Origin: Stictocephala bisonia
Lineage: Eukaryota; Arthropoda; Insecta; Hemiptera; Membracidae
Length of the DNA: 64,000 nt
NCBI GenBank assembly: GCA_035578905.1
Contig: JAQJVL010000046.1
Span: 851,010 to 915,009 of the forward strand
Reading direction: 5' to 3'
Shown: positions 30,801 to 36,561 of the stretch, piece by piece
Layout of the letters: the number at the start of each line of letters is the position of its first letter
How positions within the stretch are numbered: the stretch's first letter is position 1
Translations under genes and position numbers: made by a program
The notes under the pieces: generated by a model
The model's input: the letters and a program-made list of their open reading frames with translations, nothing else
Told to the model about the DNA's origin: nothing
Database searches by the model: none

Positions 30801-33610
30801 TTATATAACAAATTGCCTTATAAATTAAAAAACTATAAGTAAAACATTTTTTTTAATAAGTGCAACTATTTATTAGAAGAGTGTTTATAAAACCTTGAAG
30901 ACGTTTTTAGAATTCAACTGTAATTTATATGTACATTTAACTCAACTTGTATTATATTATACTACTCGTATATTACATATTATAATACCTTATTTGAGGT
31001 TCTATGCAATAAATATTATTATTATTACTATTATTATTGATTAGTTATTTATTTACTGCTATATTTGCTCATTTACTATTTTCAATTTTTTAAGTTTAAT
31101 GAGTCGTGTATGTGAATCTCTGTGGTGTTATGTAATGAATGATAAGTAGACTGACACTGACTCACTTACATAATCAATACATGAGCAAGATGTCAATCCA
31201 CCGACCCAACCTACACAATTGTTGAAAATATTTCGTGTGGGACCTCCTCTTATGTCAGACATTCAGGTGGGTGGGAGTGTTGTCATAGCTGTCATCTGCT
31301 TGCCTCCCAACCACCCCTCCCACGATCGCGTATGTGGGTTAGATCAAGGGTTGTTGAATGTTCAACAGTTACCAATTTTTTAATATTTAAAAGCATTTGA
31401 TAATATAAACCAAACAATTCTTCTTCAAAAATTAAATTACTATGGATTTTAAAGTAATTCATTAAAATTAATAAATCATACTTAGAACATAGATTTCAAT
31501 TTATAGAAATTGTCAACTTTCAAAAGGTAAAGAAATTAAATATAGGGTACCATAAGGATCTCCTTTGGGTCCATTACTTTTCAATATTTACATTTTCGAG
31601 ATTCCAAAAAATATGAACTCTACAAATATTAAATGTTTCTTATAAAAACGCTAACAATGTTGGATTGATAGTTCCATCAAACTGTTGGAAGAAGTGGTTT
31701 CTTTTACTACAAAGAAATGTACGAGTACTAATTGGTATAATGCTAATAAAATAAAATCTGTTGGTTGCCTTTAACACAGAACATATCTAATGCCCCACCA
31801 GACCAGCCAAAGTAAGAATTAATGAGGGGATTAATGTTATAGTTCATTTAAAAAGGAGGCATATAGGACTTGAACCTCCTTCGTCTTGTAATTATTCACA
31901 GACACCCCTTTTGGAGGACAAGCAAAATTTATTACGCTTGGAAGACAATTTGACTTTTCTTCATAGATAAATTAATTTGTTCTAGGATTAAAAGAAAGTG
32001 TAAGATGTTATTGATATTGTTAGTATCGTAATTGCCTTCCTTGCTAATTATTATTAGAAGTGTTTCATATTTGAAGCTTCTGGGATCGAATAATATCGCC
32101 AACCTTAACTGTGAAATTAACTTGTCACAATTTTGTATATCCCACCTTATTTAAAACTTGCAAAAGCTTTAGCAAAGCATGTCCCTTATACAGTGTTTCT
32201 TTTAAAACGCAACCTTATTTACAAGTACAGAAAATTAAGGTTTAAGATAATTACAAGTTCATAGGCTGGTAGCCCTGGTTCATCTTCTTCCTTGGCTATC
32301 AGCTGATTTATATCGTTCGTGCAATGTCATTAAGTTGAGGTTAGAAACACGATTTTGAGCAAAGTCCAGAGAGTGTTTATTGTGGAGGAATATTTTTAAA
32401 CAAAACCATTTGTTTTATGTCAATTTTCTTTCGAACAGTATTCTGAACCCATTGTATTAACTATATATTGTTAATTGTATTTAAATTACTGTATTGAAAT
32501 TCAGCCCATTTCAAATCATGGGCTGCGTTTTAAAGGGACAGCCTGTACTTTTATAACTCAACAAAATTCAAAATACTTATTCCTACGTGTAAAAAATCAT
32601 ATTTACATTGCACGTTAAGTAATTTAAACTATATTCTAACCTAATAAACCCTGTAAACAATAACAGCATTAACCAAGAAAGTACGTTTTTAGATTATTTT
32701 TCAATAAACGTAAATTATATTCATGTTTTATTTCCTTTGGCAACTTAATGAACACTTTCGCACTTAAATGGTACGGAGCCCTCTCAAATGCACTCCTACT
32801 CAGCCCAGACACAGAAATGAGCTCTCTAGATCGTGTTGGGTACCCTTGAAAATTACCATTGTTCACAAACATATGTGGGTTGCTTTTAACATAGAAGACA
32901 TAGCTAATACCCAACTAGATCAGCCAGAGTAAGGATTTTCATTAAAAGAAGACGTGAGGCTTATAGGACTCGAACCTCCTCCGTCTTGTAACGATTCGCA
33001 GACACCATTCACAGGAGGGCAAACTAAGTTTATTACGCTGGATGGACCCCAGATTGTTAACGCATATCTGAAGGTCGACTCTACGTGAGAAAAATATTTT
33101 ATTCGTAGAACATTTTGTTCACAGATCCTGGTGAGACGGTTGTGAGCAAATCCCATAACACGAAGCCTTTTGCAGGCGTAATCCACGTGACCACTCCAGT
33201 TGAGCCTATTGTCGATATGTAGATCACATATCTTCCACATATATTGCACGAAAAAGTAGAGAATATTCAATACTTTATAACAATGTAAGTTATATAATTA
33301 TATTTTGCGTCTTTTATTTTAGGAGTAAGAAATTAGTTGAAATGTATGTTTTTTCGTGTATAGATAAAGACAATGTTTCAAATTAACGAAACTCTTGGTA
33401 AATAGTATTAAAACATACAAAGGAGGAAATCTTGGCTACTCTCTTAAACTACACACTCACTCTCACACACTGAGACACTCACCTGCCTGACTCCTGGATA
33501 AGCGCATGCGCCAGTGAGGTCAGTCCGTCATTCACTCTCATAAGGGGTTTACGCTCCAGCCACAGAAGGATGTTCTCCAGCAGGATGAAAAGCAAAAAGT
33601 AAGGCCATGC
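3700..33610 (-). CDS. AGMO: Alkylglycerol monooxygenase homologue, partial gene body (4 exons, joined)
   Basis: Joined minus-strand coding sequence of exons 33483-33610, 25489-25640, 16982-17085 and 3700-3862 (547 nt, about 182 residues). In animals AGMO is an ER multi-pass membrane protein of the fatty-acid-hydroxylase superfamily. It uses tetrahydrobiopterin and a di-iron centre to cleave the ether bond of alkylglycerols into glycerol and a fatty aldehyde. Seen here: all four exons have AG acceptors and GT donors, the split codons reassemble (AG|A = Arg between A and B, G|AA = Glu between B and C), and the order matches the known protein. The His clusters HRASH, HQVHH and HHRVHH are all present. 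Introns are about 7.8, 8.4 and 13.1 kb and packed with transposons and satellites. The N-terminal exons and the C-terminal exons (after the HHRVHHG motif) are not in the window or not recognised. No promoter was identified. Confidence 0.93.
4122..4197 (+). tRNA. tRNA-like sequence, anticodon CAT (probable pseudogene or SINE head)
   Basis: 76 nt. GGACTCT pairs with GGTGTCC in the acceptor stem with one T-T mismatch and one wobble. The anticodon stem TCTGC/GCAGA encloses TTCATAT, giving anticodon CAT (Met). The T arm ACGGG-TTCAAAT-CCCGG has one mismatch. The A box TAGCCAAGTGG and the B box GGTTCAAATCC are near perfect. The stem mismatches, and a downstream sequence (GACCCTCTTTGTTCCATAAC) reminiscent of SINE bodies, argue for a tRNA-derived element rather than a working tRNA gene. 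Confidence 0.55.
4200..6535. other. AT-rich intronic stretch, no gene seen
   Basis: It lies in the intron between exons C and D. A short CCTAA-rich tract (about 5600-5690) contains CCTAACCTAACCTA, the TTAGG-type telomere motif. Nothing else is recognisable apart from small imperfect repeats. Confidence 0.6.
6470..7325. repeat. 31-bp satellite attached to a dispersed element
   Basis: 6470-6560 matches an element also seen at 16740, 20520, 22590 and 23955 (CCCTCTGGTCTGAGGAAGA, AAACCGATCACC). It runs into about 25 copies of a 31-bp unit (TGTATTGTAGTATATTTGTR plus CATTTGGTACT). Some units are shortened. Because 31 is not a multiple of 3, the minus strand shows overlapping Tyr/Thr/Gln-rich open frames in all three phases. 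These are repeat artefacts, not genes. Confidence 0.93.
7326..10056. other. AT-rich intronic stretch, no gene seen
   Basis: No coding exon was recognised on either strand. It includes two TATCGATA octamers (8144-8151 and 8160-8167) and a T/C run near 8768. Confidence 0.55.
10057..11748 (+). CDS. Non-LTR retrotransposon reverse transcriptase (5'-truncated ORF2)
   Basis: 563 codons, uninterrupted. Reverse transcriptase motifs in order: NGKAPGLDG (53-61), VVIPIHKKGS (99-108), YRPITLVSVWSKIIEK (115-130), FLDISKAFDSVDHDIL (184-199) with a catalytic Asp, GIPQGSVLG (242-250), and SFADDT (272-277) with the FADD catalytic pair. These are followed by the KYLGVTIEQDLTW thumb motif and the LVHSRLDYALSVWGG region. 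The C-terminus (FVGPRIFNKMPDEIKN) is typical of Jockey/CR1-type LINEs. The usual N-terminal endonuclease domain and ORF1 are absent, so the element is a 5' truncation. The first about 40 residues are probably junk preceding the true homology. It lies antisense to AGMO inside the intron between exons C and D. The intact frame suggests a fairly recent insertion. Confidence 0.92.
   Translation: MFSKMNPTWFDCFNSQFSTSVIILYIKTIGPASMFLSPVLPSDVADVIKTLKNGKAPGLDGFSSKLIKNISSYVCHPFSYIVNLSFLTGIFPEKMKESVVIPIHKKGSTKFCNQYRPITLVSVWSKIIEKIMKKKLISFLNRINFFSENQFGFRTGRSTEDAVSKLVSIVADGVNSGMCVTGLFLDISKAFDSVDHDILLNILMKAGVRGLANKWFCSYLSKRKQYVRVGDTLSEAGIVKYGIPQGSVLGAILFIIYINSLCQGKFRGKLSSFADDTSLCYLGNTWQEVREAIVEDLSALKWWFVVHKMQLSAEKSNYINFSLRGDNIFQIPIKYRCVNCLNRNTECQENCVVIENAKYVKYLGVTIEQDLTWKTHINVLKKKLNNVLRLFYFLKTLCPEVVLRMIYFSLVHSRLDYALSVWGGTYQTNLTPIFLMQKKFIRLIKSKDRYEHTMPLFKDLNILPLKNLYVFKVLKMFFIKSGNRTGNGLVLDLRSKLRSVNNKDIPKPNSTFFTKTFNFVGPRIFNKMPDEIKNITSKKLFTRRLKRWLLCLEEVDFLLNIPQ
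11749..12285 (+). mobile_element. 3' UTR and tail of the LINE at 10057
   Basis: A-rich trailer after the stop codon, a 23-nt A run (about 12000), and a terminal AATAAATTATTATTATTATT microsatellite at about 12250-12280. Such ATT repeats are a typical 3' end of insect LINEs. No target-site duplication was identified. Confidence 0.65.
12286..13265. other. AT-rich intronic stretch, no gene seen
   Basis: Only short local repeats (TAGTG-type run near 12570). No ORF or element end was recognised. Confidence 0.5.
13270..13738. mobile_element. MITE with TA target duplication (family M1, copy 1)
   Basis: Starts TA|CAGGTTGTTTCTATTAAAACG and ends with the inverted form TTTTAAAAGAAACACCCTG|TA, giving terminal inverted repeats of about 27 bp. 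About 470 bp, no ORF. The same family with the internal motif GGCTATCAGCTGATTT is at 32191-32545. A Tc1/mariner-like origin is inferred from the TA duplication. Confidence 0.8.
13745..15150. other. AT-rich intronic stretch with GGTCCA palindromes
   Basis: Three short palindromes of the same type occur at about 14093-14107, 14607-14622 and 14780-14796 (GGGGTCCAATGGACCCC). The open frames at 14420-14650 and 14774-15124 overlap them and show no recognisable domain. Confidence 0.45.
15158..15187. repeat. (C)n(AC)n simple repeat
   Basis: A run of C followed by ACACAC repeats. Confidence 0.95.
15190..16006. other. Unassigned stretch
   Basis: It contains (TTTA)n at 15389-15410 flanked by an AATCCTA/TAGGATTAAA inverted match, and a slightly GC-richer section at 15690-15870 of unknown nature. 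A run of A at 15956. Confidence 0.4.
16007..16530. mobile_element. Long-inverted-repeat element (MITE-like)
   Basis: The arm at 16007-16122 (TCCAATGATGCAAACT... TTACTGTCTTGTCC) is the imperfect inverse of 16415-16530 (...GGACAAGAAAGTAAATGAC ... GTTTGCATCATTGGA). Arms are about 115 nt at roughly 80-85% identity by eye, with a loop of about 290 nt. No ORF. It lies about 450 bp downstream (transcript sense) of AGMO exon C, in the next intron. Confidence 0.82.
16740..16900 (-). mobile_element. Dispersed GATCACC element, copy 2
   Basis: It contains both ATGGTGATTGATTTTGG and AATCGATCACCAT as an inverted pair around CCTCAGACCAGAGGGAT. It is related to 6470-6560, 20520-20590 (inverted), 22590-22680 and 23955-24055. 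It ends about 80 bp from the donor of AGMO exon C. Confidence 0.65.
16982..17085 (-). CDS. AGMO: AGMO exon C (second histidine cluster), authentic copy
   Basis: 104-nt exon, phase 1 in and phase 0 out. The acceptor is TTTATGTTACAG|AAGTGC and the donor is GGCTTC|GTAAGC. With the G carried over from exon B it encodes E, then VHILWAQHQVHHSSEDYNL and GVGLRQSILQGWCGF. HQVHHSSEDYNL is the HX2HH di-iron motif with the AGMO-specific SSEDYNL continuation. This is the only copy in the local array that continues past the GAAG into GACTACAAC and reaches a good donor, so it is the functional exon. Ten further copies of its first nucleotides and acceptor lie immediately upstream in transcript sense (17086-18032). 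Flagging: correct splicing needs the cell to choose the most downstream of eleven near-identical acceptors, or to splice decoys in. Confidence 0.94.
17038..18032 (-). repeat. 95-bp tandem array of AGMO intron/exon C junction (decoy 3' splice sites)
   Basis: Ten full 95-bp units plus one 44-bp partial. CTTCGG landmarks are at 17038 (real exon), 17133, 17228, 17367, 17462, 17557, 17652, 17747, 17842 and 17937. On the minus strand each unit is 47 nt of intron end (TATTACTGACAGGG, a T-rich tract, TTACAG) followed by 48 nt of exon C ending CCGAAG. TACTGAC, about 37 nt before the AG, resembles a branch point. Decoy exon starts fall at 17180, 17275, 17319 (partial unit), 17414, 17509, 17604, 17699, 17794, 17889 and 17984. 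Copies differ by a few bases: five carry GTTAAC where the real exon has GTCCAC. None of the decoys has the SSED-YNL continuation or the real donor. Confidence 0.95.
18035..19044. other. AT-rich intronic stretch, no gene seen
   Basis: No element end or exon was recognised. The motif CAACGTTTCGACAGG near 18650 resembles parts of dispersed insect repeats but is unassigned. Confidence 0.45.
19045..19526. mobile_element. pogo/Tigger-like MITE
   Basis: The left end CAGTAAAATTCCAACTATCC and the right end (inverse: CAGTGGAACTCCGATTTTC) are imperfect inverted repeats, followed internally by repeated TTCGGATAAT motifs. TA follows the right end. About 480 bp with no transposase. The CAGTGGAACTCCGAT..CCGAA style termini are characteristic of pogo-related elements; the left end is diverged. 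Confidence 0.65.
20140..20425 (-). pseudogene. Jockey-type LINE reverse transcriptase fragment
   Basis: The minus strand reads GLPQGSVLAPILFNEYTADI followed, after damage, by a (Y)xDNIAL remnant of the YADD box, then HKDVRPIGETLTSVLADLKE-like and YFRTCKLNPDPSKT sequence in shifted frames. The GLPQGSVLAP..N.YTADIP signature is typical of Jockey-clade elements. The YADD motif is destroyed, with stops and frameshifts present. Confidence 0.8.
20520..20592 (-). mobile_element. Dispersed GATCACC element fragment
   Basis: Inverse of the family at 23955: TTTACATGGTTTATCGAAAT, then CGATAACCATAATATT and TACATTTTGTAC. Confidence 0.55.
20690..21445. other. GC-rich block of unknown origin
   Basis: It stands out from its AT-rich surroundings (for example 21060-21440 with CTGAGGGACCACCGGAC and GACCCTGAGGGACAAGCGG repeats of GGACT/CTCCAG type). 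The only open frame, 21275-21460 (+), is Pro/Gln/Thr-rich and unrecognised. It could be the degraded gag or UTR part of a retroelement, but no RT, protease or LTR pair could be shown. Confidence 0.4.
21446..22590. other. AT-rich stretch with local duplication
   Basis: GCCATTTGAATATTTGGCTT and the following bases occur twice in tandem at 21850-21915. A polyadenylation-like AATAAAG near 22389 precedes CACCAGTGTCAATAG, which gives a faint LTR-like look, but no partner was found. Confidence 0.4.
22590..22680 (+). mobile_element. Dispersed GATCACC element, copy
   Basis: CTGACCAGAGGGGTTTAC, CTATCACAATAATATTTGTAC and TTTTGTACTTCTATTGTAA match the unit at 6490-6600, including one or two satellite-like half units. 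Confidence 0.55.
22681..23400. other. AT-rich stretch with a 39-bp palindrome
   Basis: 22792-22830 (ACTTTAATTTGTTAAAGTT... to ...ACAAATTAAAGT) is a near-perfect palindrome. Nothing else was recognised. Confidence 0.55.
23403..23955. repeat. About 40-bp degenerate tandem array
   Basis: CATTCACTAATGTGA followed by a variable pyrimidine/ATGAAA/AGGGG segment recurs at about 23591, 23631, 23672, 23710, 23751, 23790 and 23831, and more loosely outside these positions. Spacing is 38-41 bp. It ends at a GATCACC-family element (23955-24055). Confidence 0.85.
23955..24055 (+). mobile_element. Dispersed GATCACC element, copy
   Basis: TTGTTAATCCCTCTAGTCTG, AGGAAGATAAACATGG and TTTTGTACTTATATAGTAA align with 6475-6600. 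Confidence 0.6.
24440..24605 (+). repeat. Direct repeat flanking AGMO exon B, downstream copy
   Basis: AAAATGAAACTTAATTTGGA, AAACCTGTTTTCATCAAACG, ACTACGCAAATTGATTTTC and AATATTAGGTTAGATTG match the copy at 25735-25912 on the same strand. Internal gaps distinguish the two. Origin unknown. Confidence 0.75.
24606..25470. other. AT-rich intronic stretch, no gene seen
   Basis: It includes a T-run of about 23 nt near 24650. No exon or element end was recognised between the repeat and exon B. Confidence 0.5.
25489..25640 (-). CDS. AGMO: AGMO exon B (first histidine pair)
   Basis: 152-nt exon, phase 2 in and phase 1 out. The acceptor is GTTTACTTCCAG and the donor is CATG|GTGAGA. It encodes 50 full codons including YIYIYDNFHIVDLPWESP, then a membrane segment TWYIAAIGVDFCYYW and VHRASH. 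The HX3H pair is the first metal-ligand motif of the fatty-acid-hydroxylase superfamily. The 'NLPWDSP...WY...GVDFGYYWFHR' signature of AGMO is clearly recognisable. The open frame continues upstream past the acceptor (HIELIPMFTS), but that part is intron. The exon is bracketed by two diverged direct repeats (about 24440-24605 and 25735-25912). Confidence 0.95.
25735..25912 (+). repeat. Direct repeat flanking AGMO exon B, upstream copy
   Basis: AAAATGAAACGTAATTTAAA, AAACCTGTTTCCATCAAACT, ACTACGCAAATTGCTTTTC and AATATCAGGTTAGATTG. With its partner at 24440-24605 it brackets exon B (25489-25640) in direct orientation about 1.3 kb apart. Confidence 0.75.
25912..26010 (+). pseudogene. LINE reverse transcriptase fragment (motif B)
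   Basis: Reads VSGVPQGSVFSLLPFLAYIN before a stop. SGVPQGS is the conserved RT fingers/palm motif. The same element type is at 28870-29000. Confidence 0.7.
26385..26670. repeat. Minisatellite, CACCCGCCCACCTATACA type
   Basis: About eight copies of an approximately 35-bp unit: GACCCACCCGCCC followed by AYACACGTACAGTGGTATT. One interrupted unit (26520-26570) carries extra TATACA runs. The open frames on both strands are repeat artefacts. Confidence 0.9.
26855..27035. repeat. Minisatellite, related second block
   Basis: Five units of TTACCCACCCGCCCACCC followed by ATACACGCATGGTGGTA, period about 35 bp. It shares the core with 26385-26670 and with 62845-62915. Confidence 0.9.
27040..28865. other. 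AT-rich intronic stretch, no gene seen
   Basis: The small open frames here (27540-27782 minus, 28116-28376 plus) carry no recognisable domain or splice-flanked exon. Confidence 0.5.
28870..29000 (+). pseudogene. LINE reverse transcriptase fragment (motif B)
   Basis: Reads VSGVPQGSIIGPLLFLAYIN then a stop. It is closely similar to 25912-26010, followed by a shared CCTGAAATCTTC segment. Confidence 0.72.
29184..31040 (+). pseudogene. Decayed LINE, RT domain to 3' tail
   Basis: 29184-29435 reads FDYSKEFDSINHNILHQKLN (catalytic DxxKEFD-type motif A). 29431-29646 reads IKRFLFADDVGLIFT (FADD box). 29650-30000 is a frameshifted continuation. After an insertion at 30029-30676, the C-terminal part (EFKTIKLYNKLPYKLKNYK) resumes at 30690-30842. 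The 3' tail is AATAAATATTATTATTATTA at 31008-31040. The whole is interrupted by frameshifts and stops, and motif B is deleted. The reading differs from the LINE at 10057 but is the same general type. Confidence 0.82.
30029..30676. repeat. About 300-350-bp tandem duplication inserted in a LINE
   Basis: Unit 1 is 30029-30376 and unit 2 is 30377-30676. Both contain TACTATGAGTTCRGCTGTTT, GTTTACAACCGAAAATTTTC and CTCGAACATGCAAAACCCC. Unit 2 lacks a segment of about 45 bp present in unit 1 (30173-30220). It splits the LINE C-terminal coding region. Confidence 0.85.
31380..31770 (+). pseudogene. Second copy of the same LINE family, heavily decayed
   Basis: KAFDNINQTILLQKLNYYGF corresponds to the motif A region of 29184-29435, followed by diverged copies of downstream blocks (TCTCCTTTGGGTCCATTACT is GPLL-like motif B DNA; TTAAATGTTTCTTATAAAAACG is the damaged FADD region). 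Many stops. Confidence 0.75.
31783..31948 (-). mobile_element. B-box-containing short repeat (SINE-like), copy 1
   Basis: The minus strand carries GGAGGTTCAAGTCC (B-box-like), with flanks matching 32876-33047. Shared ends are GCGTAATAAA and GTTAAAAGCAACC-like. About 165 bp. Confidence 0.6.
32191..32545. mobile_element. MITE with TA target duplication (family M1, copy 2)
   Basis: TA|CAGTGTTTCTTTTAAAACGC at the left, and GCGTTTTAAAGGGACAGCCTG|TA at the right. The internal region (AGGCTGGTAGCCCTGGTTC, TTGGCTATCAGCTGATTT, GTGCAATGTCATTAA) matches 13270-13738 with deletions. Confidence 0.8.
32655..33270 (-). pseudogene. LINE reverse transcriptase C-terminal remnant
   Basis: 33270-33050 reads DLHIDNRLNWSGHVDYACKR, LRVMGFAHNRL and FRYALTIWGPSS (RT thumb region, equivalent to 'GVTIEQDLTW..HI' and 'LDYALSVWG'). 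After an inserted SINE-like block (32876-33047) it resumes as SAKVFIKLPKEIKHEYNLRL and LKNNLKTYFLG, the usual LINE C-terminus. Truncated and frame-broken. Confidence 0.78.
32876..33047 (-). mobile_element. B-box-containing short repeat (SINE-like), copy 2
   Basis: The minus strand has GGAGGTTCGAGTCC, a perfect RNA polymerase III B-box core, about 60 nt from its start, and a body matching 31783-31948. It interrupts the LINE remnant at 32655-33270. No clear A box, so the tRNA origin is only inferred. Confidence 0.6.
33483..33610 (-). CDS. AGMO: AGMO exon A (N-terminal membrane segment)
   Basis: 128-nt exon in phase 0 ending in phase 2. The acceptor is a T-rich tract ending GTCTCCAG and the donor is AG|GTGAGT. 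It encodes 42 codons beginning AWPYFLLFILLENILLWLER, a clear hydrophobic membrane helix, then KPLMRVNDGLTSLAHALIQE and SG plus a split Arg codon. This matches the AGMO segment with the first well-conserved helix followed by the 'DALTS' stretch; here it reads NDGLTS. The reading frame is fixed by its junction with exon B. The 98-bp satellite at 33865-35262 begins about 255 bp upstream of the acceptor. The preceding exon, which should encode the cytosolic N-terminus, was not found between here and the right edge, so the upstream intron may exceed 30 kb. Confidence 0.9.
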
Positions 33611-33864
33611 CTGGAGACAAAAAAAACTGTTTAATTTGTGAATCTCATCTAAAAATTATTAGTATCTACACTATTTTAAACAAACAACAAACGAAAAGTA
33701 TTATCAATGTAAAATATTATATAAATATTATGTACATGCTAAAATGTGATGAACTACACACGCTGCATTCTGGATGTATCTTTCCCTTTTTATTTTATTT
33801 TCAAATGCATATTAGAAACAATATTTTTTAATTTTTTTTAAATTACATGTCACAATGATAAACT
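33611..33864. other. Intron segment between exon A and satellite
   Basis: It contains the T-rich acceptor tract of exon A. The rest is AT-rich, with a 74-codon open frame of no recognised content. Confidence 0.5.
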
Positions 33865-35262
33865 ATATATAATTAAACTACAAACGAAAAATCACCAAGC
33901 CACGTAGGGTTAACAGATTGTAAAAACTGAAAGTACACATAGTATATACGCCACGATAGATGCACTATAATTCAGCTATAAACGAAAAATCACCAAGCCA
34001 CGTAGGGTTAACAGATTGTAAAAACTGAAAGTACACATAGTATACACGCCACGATAGATGCGCTATAATTCAGCTATAAACGAAAAATCACCAAGCCACG
34101 TAGGGTTAACAGATTGTAAAAACTGAAAGTACACATAGTATACACGCCACGATAGATGTGCTATAATTCAGCTATAAACGAAAAATCACCAAGCCACGTA
34201 GGGTTAACAGATTGTAAAAACTGAAAGTACACATAGTATACACGCCACGATAGATGCACTATAATTCAGCTATAAACGAAAAATCACCAAGCCACGTAGG
34301 GTTAACAGATTGTAAAAACTGAAAGTACACATGTTATACACGCCACGATAGATGCACTATAATTAAGCTATAAACGAAAAATCACCAAGCTACGTAGGGT
34401 TAACAGATTGTAAAAACTGAAAGTACACATGTTATACACGCCATGATAGATGCACTATAATTAAGCTATAAACGAAAAATCACCAAGCTACGTAGGGTTA
34501 ACAGATTGTAAAAACTGAAAGTACACATGTTATACACGCCACTATAGATGCACTATAATTAAGCTATAAACGAAAAATCACCAAGCTACGTAGGGCTAAC
34601 AGATTGTAAAAAATGAAAGTACACATGTTATACACGCCACGATAGATGCACTATAATTAAGCTATAAACGAAAAATCACCAAGCTACGTAGGGTTAACAG
34701 ATTGTAAAAACTGAAAGTACACATAGTATACACGCCATGATAGATGCACTATAATTAAGCTATAAACGAAAAATCACCAAGCCACGTAGGGTTAACAGAT
34801 TGTAAAAACTGAAAGTACACATGTTATACACGCCACGATAGATGCACTAATAAAATCACCAAGCTACGTAGGGTTAACAGATTGTAAAAACTGAAAGTAC
34901 ATATGTTAAACACGCCACGATAGATGCACTATAATTCAGCTATAAACGAAAAATCACCAAGCCACGTAGGGTTAACAGATTATAAAAACTGAAAGTACAT
35001 ATGTTAAACACGCCACGATAGATGCACTATAATTCAGCTATAAACGAAAAATCACCACGCCACGTAGGGTTAACAGATTATAAAAACTGAAAGTACATAT
35101 GTTAAACACGCCACGATAGATGCACTATAATTCAGCTATAAACGAAAAATCACCAAGCCACGTAGGGTTAACAGATTGTAAAAACTGAAAGTACACATTT
35201 TATACACACCACGATAGATGCACTAATAAAATCACCATCCACGTAGAGTTAACAGATTGAAA
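33865..35262. repeat. 98-bp satellite array (about 14 units)
   Basis: Unit: AAACGAAAAATCACCAAGCC, ACGTAGGGTTAACAGATTGT, AAAAACTGAAAGTACACATA, GTATACACGCCACGATAGAT, GCACTATAATTCAGCTAT. Measured period is 98 bp (33882 to 33980). Subtypes differ at CAGCTAT/AAGCTAT, AGCCACG/AGCTACG and ACATAGTATAC/ACATGTTATAC/ACATATGTTAAAC. Two units are truncated after GCACTAATAAAATCACC (34850, 35222). It lies upstream of AGMO exon A in transcript sense. Confidence 0.96.
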
Positions 35263-35514
35263 CAAATTAAAGTACCTCTAATAAATATTATTATTCTAAG
35301 TCGTAATAATATTTAGTCTCAAAATGTAGCAATTAAAATATATTTATATACACATAGATATCTCTTTTCTATAAACCCTCTCCTACATTTTAGTTGAACT
35401 GTTGGAGCAGCCAAAGGACTAAGGCGGTGGTTCCCATGCAGCCTGTCTGTCTGGGTTTCATTCTAGGCGTGAAATTATATTTTTTACCCCTGTGCCGCTC
35501 CCATGGTTCGGAAG

Positions 35515-35965
35515 TTACGTCAAGAGTCTACAGAGACTGACATCCATGTTGGTTTAAAACACGTACGAACAATGTTATTTGCGAATCCATATTTATTCGT
35601 TATTTATTGACCAACAGTTGTTTTGGGGTGCCATTTTAAACATTATCATATTGCGCAATGGTTTGGCTTTTAATATTTTGAATATATACGCCTAGTTTGA
35701 AAAATATGTGACAATAAAAACTTCAAACCAATTATCTTTTATATTTTCTTCTATAAAACTAATAAGAAATTCGCAAAGCAATTCCAACACGCAACTTCAT
35801 TCTTGATAAAATGCATTTTATTTTTTTGAAAAATTTCGTTTGGAAATAACTGTTTAATTTGGATACGCGTGATCGTATGTCCGGTTCGAAAATAACATTT
35901 TTCTTATGGTATTAAAACCAACATGGCCGATAACCTCCGACAGCCTCTGCAGACTCTTAAGCCGG
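35515..35965. mobile_element. MITE-like element with about 45-bp inverted ends
   Basis: Left GTCAAGAGTCTACAGAGACT..CCATGTTGGTTTAAAAC and right TATTAAAACCAACATGG..CAGCCTCTGCAGACTCTTAA are imperfect inverses. The interior is AT-rich without ORFs. The right end lies about 30 bp from the left end of the Mutator-like element. Confidence 0.65.
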
Positions 35966-36309
35966 TGGTCCAACTCCAACGGGTCTATTGAACAAGATTA
36001 CGTGCTATCTCGTCCCGGTGCCATTTGGTCCCGCAACAAATTTCCTTGAAAAACGTGCTATCTCGTCCCGTTTGGGTTTACAGATTATTACATAAGCTAA
36101 TTAGTAGCATCTCTTCCCAACGACATTTTGACAAAGGTTGAGGGAGTGCAGGTAGTCGTAGGCCAATGAACCCAGGGGTTCCAACTGGCTGTGGTATTTG
36201 ACTCCCCTGCTGGTAATCCCTTTCACCCCACCCCCTCTATGTTTGTTTATGTACATTGGACAGACACTTTATTCGTTCGAGTGATATCCACGAGTTAAGG
36301 TCTTTGTAG

Positions 36310-36561
36310 ATGGAGTTTTCAACTACTATAAGGGGCAAACTCAGTTTAATACTTAACGGATATAGGTATACTATTAAGAAGGAGAAGACGTGCGGTGAAG
36401 TTGTGTGGCGTTGTGTTAACCGTTCGTGTAGTGGAATAGTAATAACTAAAAATCGTGAACTTATTAGAGAAGAGACTCATAATACGTGTGTTCCTGATGT
36501 GGCTGCTCAAGAAGTCCACAATGCTATGACACAGGGAAAGAAGAGCCTGGGAAGAAACTGA
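36310..36561 (+). CDS. FLYWCH zinc-finger exon of the MULE
   Basis: 83 codons. FSTTIRGKLSLILNGYRYTI (residues 3-22), then VVWRCVNRSCSG (31-42) and a TH(N)TC end give the FLYWCH pattern (GY.Y.....W.C......C.....H). These fingers commonly accompany MULE transposases in insects, where they presumably bind the element's DNA. The frame ends at a stop 4 codons after GKKSLG, or a donor could be used before it (AATCCATTTCACAG|GTTGGT resembles neither well). A 5'-truncated second copy (36879 onward) exists because of the 503-bp duplication. Confidence 0.78.
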   Translation: MEFSTTIRGKLSLILNGYRYTIKKEKTCGEVVWRCVNRSCSGIVITKNRELIREETHNTCVPDVAAQEVHNAMTQGKKSLGRN

